Positions 9,592 to 15,527 of a stretch of 15,527 nt of DNA are shown in pieces. The stretch is from Phoronis ovalis (Eukaryota > Phoronida > Phoronidae): NCBI GenBank assembly GCA_028565635.1, contig JAOXYB010027357.1, positions 1 to 15,527 on the forward strand, in the 5' to 3' direction. The notes below the pieces were generated by a model. It did not search any database. It was not told the DNA's origin and saw only the letters and a program-made list of their open reading frames with translations. Position numbers and translations under genes: made by a program. Within the stretch, counting starts at the first letter, position 1. Each line of letters opens with the position of its first letter.

Positions 9592-10095
9592 AAACAGTCG
9601 GAATTGTAGCATTTCGGAGACGTAATCTCATAAATCAACATATAAACTTTGAATGGTTCAAAAATGAAGGGTCTAACACCTTCGGTGCTGAAAGTGTGTG
9701 CTATCAAAGAATACCTGCTTATATCACAATTATGTGGCATTTGGGTCAATTAGTACTAGGATATATAAAACTCTAATACAAAAATTAACAAGAAAAAAAT
9801 CTTTCAGTCTCATGAAATTTTGAGACAAGTATAAATGAATGGTCTCTTAACTTTGCAATCACAACATATTATAAATTATTAATTATTTGTAAATGGTTGC
9901 CATGGCAACAAACCATCTATCTTAGTTTCCATGGAAATCAAGAAAACAGTCGGAATTGTAGCATTTTAGAGACATAATCTCATAAATCAACATATAAACT
10001 TCAAAAATGAAGGGTCTAATACCTTTGGTGCTGAAATTGTGTGCTATCAAAGAATACCTGCTTATATCACAATTATGTGGCATTTGAGTCAAAGG
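9592..10095 (+). repeat. Satellite block 2, one partial and one longer unit
   Basis: The segments starting at 9594 and 9945 share AACAGTCGGAATTGTAGCAT, then CTCATAAATCAACATATAAA, then TGCTATCAAAGAATACCTGC, at a period of 351 bp. They are more alike than the units of block 1, suggesting a younger duplication. The first unit is truncated at its left by the hAT-type MITE. The second contains the X-box-like site at 9896-9909. Confidence 0.85.
9896..9909. promoter_or_regulatory. X-box-like site, block 2 (perfect)
   Basis: GTTGCCATGGCAAC, identical to the site at 6848-6861. Confidence 0.5.
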
Positions 10096-11266
10096 TCCTA
10101 AAAAAGGGACTATTTTTACCTTCCATAACACTGAATATCCAACTATTCTTGCACTGTATGTTACCTATATATATAAACTATCACATGACCAGCACATCGA
10201 ACCATAAAAAGTGAAGTCCTTGATCCATAACTCTGCATGCCATATGATAAGAAATACCTAGCAAATTCTTTAGAAATAAACTTTAGTATAAATACGGTTT
10301 ATGTCAATCTGCCGGTGTATTTAATTCAGATCAGCGTTGGTCCGGGAGAAGCAACTAGTGCATAATTCATGTGAGTCAGCAATATCATTACAAAGTATCT
10401 TTAAATCCAGATATCATCAAGTTCAGTTGATTAAAGTATAATTTACATAGTTTTTTTTTGCTTTTAGGGATCAGCCGTTTTCAGTAATCTGCATACACAG
10501 AGAAGGTGCGAGAACGTGTCAACGGCGGGCTTCGTTGCTTGAAAAAACACTTATATGATAACAGTTTACGTATTACAATAATACCCCGTTGCTCCAGATA
10601 AACACAATAAAGATTCTTGAGTTTTCAAATCATTCTGGTAACACCAGAATTTGTTATACAACTGCTCAATTGCACCGCAGTGTAAACATCACCATGCTTT
10701 GAGTAGTTCATCACGTGAGCATCAGAGGGCGTTCTCTACTTCCACTAAGAGGTGTCGCTACGTGTCAGGGATAGATGCTGCAGCTTGCGTTTACAACTGT
10801 ATCGATTTGAAACGAATAGCTAGACTCGTAGTTAAGTTGTTAAATCGGATAAAAAAACATCGGAATATTATGAAAACACAGAAAACGGTAAATTAAAAAC
10901 AGTTTTATTTAAACAAAAATACAAAAAAGAATTTTAAAAATGGCTTAATTCAATAAACCACAGCTCTTGGTGTCGGAAAGCAATTAATTGGATTGACCAT
11001 ATAACATTTAATTACCGGTTTTATCATTTTTTTATTTTTGCTCTTCTTTTCTACATATGTTTTTAAGTACAGTTACCATGACAACAGATATGAATAATAT
11101 TTTTGTTGTGTATATATGATGCATTCAATTCTGCATTGGGTGGTGCAATTTTCTTGGCGATAACACATCTAGTTCTTTTTTCACCATTTTTTTTTTAATA
11201 AGCCCAAAATCACAAAAATAAGTCGGTTTGCAGAGTTTCTCAATTTAAATGTCGGTATTGAAAGGG
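10096..11266. other. Right unique part of the piggyBac-type element
   Basis: AT-rich sequence with a somewhat CpG-richer patch around 10490-10760, including TCACGTGA at 10711-10718. An 81-codon plus-strand frame at 10651-10896 shows no recognised domain. The right terminus has GTCGGTATTGAAAGGG before TTAA. No large palindromes like those of the left end were seen. Confidence 0.5.
11072..11085. promoter_or_regulatory. Isolated X-box-like site
   Basis: GTTACCATGACAAC, flanked by ACAGATATGA rather than clear satellite sequence. It lies 181 bp inside the right end of the piggyBac-type element and could be a remnant unit. Confidence 0.4.
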
Positions 11267-11270
11267 TTAA
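11267..11270. repeat. TTAA target-site duplication, right
   Basis: Right copy of TTAA; R1 sequence resumes right after it. Confidence 0.85.
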
Positions 11271-12345
11271 AATGTCACATAGCTTATTATGCTCAACAAC
11301 CTATCGCCTTGTAAGAACCACCTTGGAATCGCCCAGGCAACGTTTTGTTTTTGCGGCTACAGACACAATGTAATATGCCCTCTCGGAAACGAACATTGCC
11401 ACCAGTTGGCCATATTGGAAGTAATACTTGTACTTACTCTGTATCAAATATGACGTTTGTTTGATAAAAATTAGAGCTTTATGGTGACATAACATCTTGA
11501 GAACAAGTGCTCCAGGTCAAAATTATACCAAACAAAAAATCAAAGATTCGTATCGACATTTGACCCACGTTTCAAGTTCCCTCAAAACTGTCACCTAGAC
11601 TATTATGACTACCCACCTATGGCTTCTATGGATCTGTCTTCAAATCAACAAGTCGACACTTTGTTTTTCTGGAAACATGGCCGATAGCCAGCAATCCTGA
11701 AAGTGATCCAGGTCAAAATTATACCACACCTGCACTTTGACGTGTATTTACCCTGTACTGATATAAAGCTGATTGAATAGAAACTAACTTGCGAGACAAC
11801 CAAGTTATCTACGACGACAGATGCCCATCACAATAGATTGGTTGGTGAGTATGAGCATTATGTGGTCTGTAGGTAGGGAGTACAATTTATGAAGTATGTT
11901 GCCAGCCAGCCATCTTGCGAAGGGATCAAAACCAAAATTATGACCGACCTATACTTTGACCTGTATTTACCCTGTACCTGAAACTGGTCGAATAAAAACT
12001 GAAGCAATTATTGCGAGACCAAGAATGTCAAAAAATGTCGAAGATTTTTAGCAGTATTTGACCTACTTCTCCAGGTCATTTTAAAATGTCACATTGTCTA
12101 TCACCTATGACCTTCATAGAACCACCAAACAGTCCAGGCAACACTTTCCAGCAACAGACACAATGCAATGTGCTCTCTCGGGAACAAACAGCCACCAGTC
12201 AGCCATATTGGAAGTAATTGAGGTCAAAACTATAAGCGACCTGTACTTTGATATGTATTTGCCCTGTACTGAATATTAAGCTGATTGGGTAAAAATTGAA
12301 GCTGTTACCATGAGACAAAGGAAAGTGTTACACACAACAACGACA
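11271..12345 (+). repeat. R1 repeat, copies c (at least three tandem rounds)
   Basis: Continues copy b across the piggyBac-type insertion. The AATGTCAC...CCTAT...GAACCACC block starts near 11270, 11583 and 12081. The CCATATTGGAAG...GGTCAAAA...CTGTATTTACC block recurs near 11410, 11690, 11920 and 12205. The best consensus-like stretch is 11690-12310. The family is not one I can name; it is non-coding. Confidence 0.85.
12059..12078. promoter_or_regulatory. Everted nuclear receptor half-sites (ER8) in R1
   Basis: TGACCT at 12059-12064 and AGGTCA at 12073-12078, everted with an 8-bp spacer, an arrangement known for RAR/RXR- and PXR-type receptors. Single AGGTCA half-sites recur in other R1 copies. 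Confidence 0.35.
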
Positions 12346-12782
12346 CCTTCACTACCACTATATGTGCAGCCATTGATCAGTTATTGTAAAAACAGATAAG
12401 TACACGGGCCCTGTGTTTTTCAGGGGTCATCAGGATATTAAGATCTTCACAGATTGCTAAAAATTCGAAAGATCTTTTTGAGCACAAACTCAATTGCTAG
12501 ATATTATCAAGAAATCATCCAGTACAATACAGCTCAGAACTATCTTCCCTGTGTTCGCGATCGAGATGATTCAGACGCAACATAGACTCTAAATCGCATC
12601 TACAGTCTGCTCTTGACAAAGCATTCTCGTACCGATATCATGGAGAACCTAATTATAGAGTTGAGTACCTTTACTGGTCCAGTAGCCTGACACTAAGGGT
12701 TAAGACTAAAAATTACCATATGATTTCAAAAGTGTTCTCAACAGAGATAAGAGAACCAACAGTAAATGAATTATGGCACATA
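12346..12782. other. Unique intron sequence beside exon B
   Basis: No R1 or transposon end recognised. A plus-strand stop-free stretch from about 12571 to 12829 runs into the antisense of exon B and has no recognised motif. Confidence 0.5.
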
Positions 12783-12783
12783 C

Positions 12784-12959
12784 CCATGCTCAGGAATGAT
12801 TGGAGCAATAGTTCTACATTTCCTAGGTAGTAAATTAACTTCAACGTCATCCGGTGGAAATTCAAGAAGATGTCTCATAGGGTCATGGTCAACAGAACTT
12901 TGTTGTTGAGCAACAACATCTTCAAAGTCTAATGGTTCTACCACTTCCCATAACGGTAC
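12784..12959 (-). CDS. DOCK7: DOCK-C family N-terminal exon B
   Basis: Exon of 176 nt between an acceptor ending TTGTAG (AG at 12960-12961) and the donor GTATGT beginning at 12783. It enters in phase 0, matching exon A, and leaves in phase 2 (last bases GG). This is the most diagnostic exon. The 58 codons include VVEPLDFEDVV, then LLEFPPDDVEV, then CRTIAPIIPE. These line up in order with the DOCK7/DOCK8 N-terminal motifs (V/D)P(V/L)DFE, EFPPDD(I/V)EV and CRTL...VPEE. EFPPDD favours DOCK7 over DOCK8 as I recall them. The region precedes DHR1 and has no catalytic residues. No frameshift or stop is present. The intron to exon A is only 488 nt; the next intron is 11.1 kb and full of transposons. 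Confidence 0.95.
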
Positions 12960-13447
12960 CTACAATATGATCATAATCCAATATTACTATTTACTACATA
13001 ACATGAATATGAAAAACAACAGATGATACACGTGCCACTTTCAGTGACTCAATTTTAAGATCAAGCAGACAAAAAATTCTTGGGGTGATAGAGGTGAGAA
13101 TGTTTTGGAAATGAGTAACAGTTTTCAGTAATCACTTCAAGCAGACTAGAGAGACAAATATTTGCTTCCTAAAGGGAAATTTAACAAAATTTGATAGCAC
13201 AGATAAAGGGGAGGGGGAGTAACATGCCCTCTCATGACAAAACTTGGTCGCCAGTTGACCATACTGGAAGTAATCAAGATCAAAATATAATCAATCTGTA
13301 TTTACCCTGCACCAAATATAAGCTGATCCGGTAAAAAAGCTGTTATCGTAAAAAGAAAACGTTAAGGATACTGACACCGACTATGCGATAGGCATAATAA
13401 CAGAATGCTGGATTGTTTAGCACACAGCCAGTAAGTCAGCTACTCAC
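12960..13447 (-). other. DOCK intron between exons A and B
   Basis: 488-nt intron, GT at 13446-13447 and AG at 12960-12961. It contains one partial R1 copy (13220-13362) and is otherwise unremarkable. Confidence 0.85.
13220..13362 (+). repeat. R1 repeat, copy d (partial)
   Basis: Carries AACATGCCCTCTCATGACAA, GCCAGTTGACCATACTGGAA, CTGTATTTACCCTGCACC and AAGCTGATCCGGTAAAAAAG in family order. Confidence 0.8.
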
Positions 13448-13556
13448 CGACTGTATACTAGATAAAGATGCTCCACTGATACTCTTGGGAATTTCTTTAT
13501 TGGGAACAGCTAGATGGACAGAAGAAACTTGCTTTCTTATATCAGCTGCACCTTGC
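13448..13556 (-). CDS. DOCK7: DOCK-C family (DOCK6/7/8-like) N-terminal exon A
   Basis: Internal exon of 109 nt. It follows a T-rich acceptor ending TTTTAG (AG at 13557-13558) and ends at a strong GTGAGT donor starting at 13447. It enters with one base of a split codon and leaves in phase 0. The 36 complete codons include AADIRKQVSS, matching the AE(V/I)RKQ segment that follows the RAFA start of vertebrate DOCK7 and DOCK8. DOCK-C proteins are large guanine nucleotide exchange factors for Rac/Cdc42; the lipid-binding DHR1 and catalytic DHR2 domains lie far downstream and are not here. This N-terminal part belongs to the conserved DOCK-C/D N-terminal region (Pfam DUF3398, from memory). The start-codon exon should lie above position 15527; I searched 13557-15527 for it and found no candidate. 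The DOCK7 label is by closest recalled similarity; an invertebrate single DOCK6/7/8 orthologue is equally possible. Confidence 0.9.
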
Positions 13557-14111
13557 CTAAAATAATAACATTTGGGTTTTATGTATGTTGTATTATAAAC
13601 CAATAAATTATGTGATTCTGCAAAAAATTCATGGTTTCAATGACATTAAAGCTACACCTTTTCCTGGATAATATGGTTATTGCTATAAACAGAGTCATTG
13701 GTTTTATACATTCTTTCCTTAGTTCCACAAAATTTCAGCAAGCTATGTCTCAAATACCAGTAGCTCTAGCAGCATATTTAGATTATACATGACAGAAAAT
13801 TGGAAATCAACACCTAGGGCACCTTTCAAAGCTATCTACATGAATGGATACATAAAATGTGTGCAATGAAAAGTGGTAACCATGATTTCAGAGGTGGTGG
13901 ATGTACCTGGACGTGTGAAATCAAGACTTTGTTTTCAAATATATTGTGTGGAAGTACCAATAGGAACTGAGCAGCCCAAAATCAAGGAGTACACAGACCT
14001 GGCCAGTGGGTCGAGTCTACAATGATCGTGCGTGTGCACATGGAACAGATAAAGAAACAGCCGGGAAAAATAATTGTGGTAATTAAGTTATTACTGTTCA
14101 CCATATTCAAA
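13557..14111. other. Intron sequence upstream of exon A
   Basis: Part of the intron leading to the unseen DOCK start exon. Donor-like sites on the minus strand near 13660, 13908 and 13998 do not follow a DOCK-like start. No repeat recognised. Confidence 0.5.
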
Positions 14112-14530
14112 GTTTGGCATGCCACACAGCCTATCATGCCCACCAACCTATGGCCTTTCTAGAACCACCTTTGAATCATTCAGGCAGTACTTCGTCTCTG
14201 CAAATATAGATGCAACTTGACATTCCTTCTCAGGTACAAACACGGCAGTTAATCAGCCATATCGGAAGTGATTAAGGTCAAAACTATATGTACCCTGTAC
14301 TTTGACTTGTATTTACTATGTTATTAAGATGTACAATTTCGAGAACCAGGTCAAAATTTTGTAATTTGACCTGCATTTACTCAGTACTGCTTATGAAACT
14401 GATTGTGAAGCAGTACGTTATTGCGAGACAAAAAAATTATTTCGCACACCAAAAAATTTTAAAATGTCATCTAGGCTAATATGCCCACCAACGTAAGGCC
14501 TACTTAGAACCACCTTTGAATTGCCTTGGG
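14112..14530 (+). repeat. R1 repeat, copy e (two rounds)
   Basis: Two rounds of CCACCAACCTATGGCC / GAACCACCTTTGAAT (near 14138 and 14484), with CAGCCATATCGGAAGTGATT, AAGGTCAAAACTAT and GTACTTTGACTTGTATTTAC between them. It ends abruptly after GAATTGCCTTGG, where unrelated sequence starts. Confidence 0.8.
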
Positions 14531-15120
14531 GCCACCCTCAAAAGATTGCTGGTTTGTGGTTGCCGACCGACCCATGAAAAAAGTTCCGACCCAAAACATG
14601 TTTTCCCTTTATTTCTAGTATATTGTTGTTTTTTTGTGCTTTAAGATCTTTCTCGGTCAAAATCTAGATACATTTCTCCCGGAATTTCACATTTGCTTTT
14701 ACGAGCTCTCACTTCCTCAAACATTCATCATAAATTAATAGCTAGCTGCAACAGGGTACACCAGTGTTTTTTTCATTTACCACAGGGTATATTTTTGGTG
14801 ATCTTTATTTACTACGGGTTCAGGGTTTTTTACCTTGGACCACACATCAAACACTTTTGACAAGTACCCTGCGTATGGTGCGAATTGCAAGACGTGGAAA
14901 TCGAGTGACGTCGGTGAACTACACTAAAAGCAGTCATGGAGAACACTGATATATCCCAGTGTTCTCCACGACCACTTTTACCGTTGTTCACCACCATGCA
15001 CTCAATTTTGAGCGCCACGCAGTTTTTTTGCCCGCTTGTAGAAAATCCGTAAGCTATTTCTTGCTGGAAGATTTTGACAGGAAGTGGGACTCCTACCATG
15101 CTGCTTTGTTATTGAAGTGT
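14531..15120. other. Sequence of unknown origin around a hairpin, possible insertion
   Basis: Begins where R1 homology stops and has more CpG than its surroundings from about 14870 to 15060. An inverted repeat is centred at 14952. Overlapping frames on both strands (14764-14949 plus, 14830-15099 minus) mirror each other because of the inverted repeat and are not supported as genes. No paired terminus was found. Confidence 0.4.
14913..14992. repeat. Imperfect 36-bp inverted repeat with 8-bp loop
   Basis: Arms 14913-14948 and 14957-14992 pair at 30 of 36 positions, with a perfect inner 12 bp (TGGAGAACACTG). Shorter outer similarity (CTGCGT at 14869-14874, ACGCAG at 15017-15022) suggests an originally longer foldback. 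Confidence 0.85.
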
Positions 15121-15527
15121 GATTAGGGTTTATCCACAATTAATCCGATAACAGCTATAATTTAAAAAAAAATTGCAATGGAATATGTTACAGATTTATT
15201 CATTCAGATTATAAACACTTTAAAAGGTAAACTTTCAGCTCAATTGCCTCTAAATTTCAGTTTAAGTGCCTAATAGTTTAGCAATACTGGGTTACCAATT
15301 TGCCCCTATTTTGTTTACTTTATGTCAATTAAGTCAGTTAGCTAGCCTTGTTTCATGGACCTGACCTGGCTCATACTGTTTTTATCAAAGAGTGGAGCTT
15401 AATTTCCAAAGATAACCTTGCATTCTTATTCAGAAGTATAATTTTGTAAAAAAACAAGACATTTGTCATGTCTAATGCCCATCCAATGTGTAGGATATTT
15501 TTTTAACATTATTGTTTTTTTACATTA
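15121..15527. other. AT-rich end of window, no feature seen
   Basis: Several A and T runs and no recognised exon, repeat or transposon end. It presumably continues the intron toward the DOCK start exon. Confidence 0.4.

Larger units (their letters stand above)
5003..11266. mobile_element. 6264-bp piggyBac-type element, non-autonomous
   Basis: Flanked by TTAA on both sides. The left end begins CCTATTTCCTACC and the reverse-complemented right end begins CCCTTTCAATACC (8 of 13 identical), so the terminal repeats are short and weak. The left subterminal palindromes around ACGTATATATACGT resemble those of piggyBac-like elements such as Uribo2, from memory. The flanks join into continuous R1 sequence, and the paralogous R1 copy at 12038-12093 has the same TTAA unoccupied, which fixes both borders. 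No transposase reading frame is recognised, so it would need transposase in trans. The load includes two satellite blocks and a hAT-type MITE. A composite history, with the repeats expanding after insertion, is possible. Confidence 0.85.
1676..12783 (-). other. Large transposon-filled DOCK intron between exons B and C
   Basis: 11,108-nt intron running on the minus strand from GT at 12782-12783 to AG at 1676-1677. Subtracting the piggyBac-type insertion and the split transposon, each with one target copy, leaves about 3.66 kb. Removing the retroelement fragment as well leaves about 3.1 kb, so most of the length comes from insertions. Positions 1676-1905 at its 3' end show no recognised element. 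Confidence 0.85.

Noticed and set aside
9355-9609. 84-codon plus-strand frame
   Set aside because: Coincides with the hAT-type MITE and both its inverted ends; not a protein.
9564-10131. Two similar minus-strand frames of 61 and 69 codons
   Set aside because: They are similar only because they read the duplicated satellite unit; no start context or domain.
11301-12279. Short frames in both strands over R1
   Set aside because: They lie in diverged tandem repeats and are not conserved among copies.
12571-12829. Stop-free plus-strand stretch next to exon B
   Set aside because: No recognised motif, no convincing splice borders, and its end is antisense to a real exon.
13557-15527. Possible DOCK start exon
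   Set aside because: None of the minus-strand GT sites in phase 2 is preceded by an ATG followed by an RAFA-like segment.

Overview
The window is metazoan genomic DNA. It is AT-rich and intron-dominated, and the only genuine coding sequence is four short spliced exons on the minus strand. Read from high to low coordinates, the exons lie at 13448-13556, 12784-12959, 1604-1675 and 494-614. All have GT-AG borders, their phases are mutually compatible, and they join into one open 159-codon stretch. That stretch matches the N-terminal region of a DOCK-C (DOCK6/7/8, zizimin-related) Rho-family exchange factor, closest to DOCK7 by recall. The start exon (above 15527) and all later exons (below position 1) are outside the window. 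Gene structure plus the repeat and transposon types suggest an animal, perhaps a marine invertebrate such as a mollusc; that placement is a weak inference.

The third intron in the window (1676-12783, 11.1 kb) holds nested mobile elements. Its substrate is an old, locally tandem repeat, here called R1, present at 2213-2608, 4377-5002, 11271-12345, 13220-13362 and 14112-14530. Three insertion events can be read directly. (1) A decayed minus-strand reverse transcriptase/RNase H fragment of DIRS type (2609-4376) sits in R1 and replaces about 50 bp of it. (2) That fragment is split by a 1175-bp non-autonomous DNA transposon (3135-4309) with inverted 16-bp subterminal repeats and a CAATA target duplication; the retroelement reading frame resumes in register on the far side. 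(3) A 6264-bp piggyBac-type element (5003-11266) lies between TTAA duplications, and a second R1 copy at about 12038-12093 shows the matching unoccupied site.

Inside the piggyBac-type element are a tandem satellite of about 308-350 bp whose units each carry an RFX X-box-like palindrome (6096-7775, and again at 9592-10095), and a 230-bp hAT-type MITE (9359-9588). No intact transposase was found in any element. A separate 187-bp inverted-repeat element lies at 1906-2092, and an imperfect 36-bp hairpin at 14913-14992 lies in the first intron of the window. No RNA genes, CRISPR arrays or prokaryotic features were seen.
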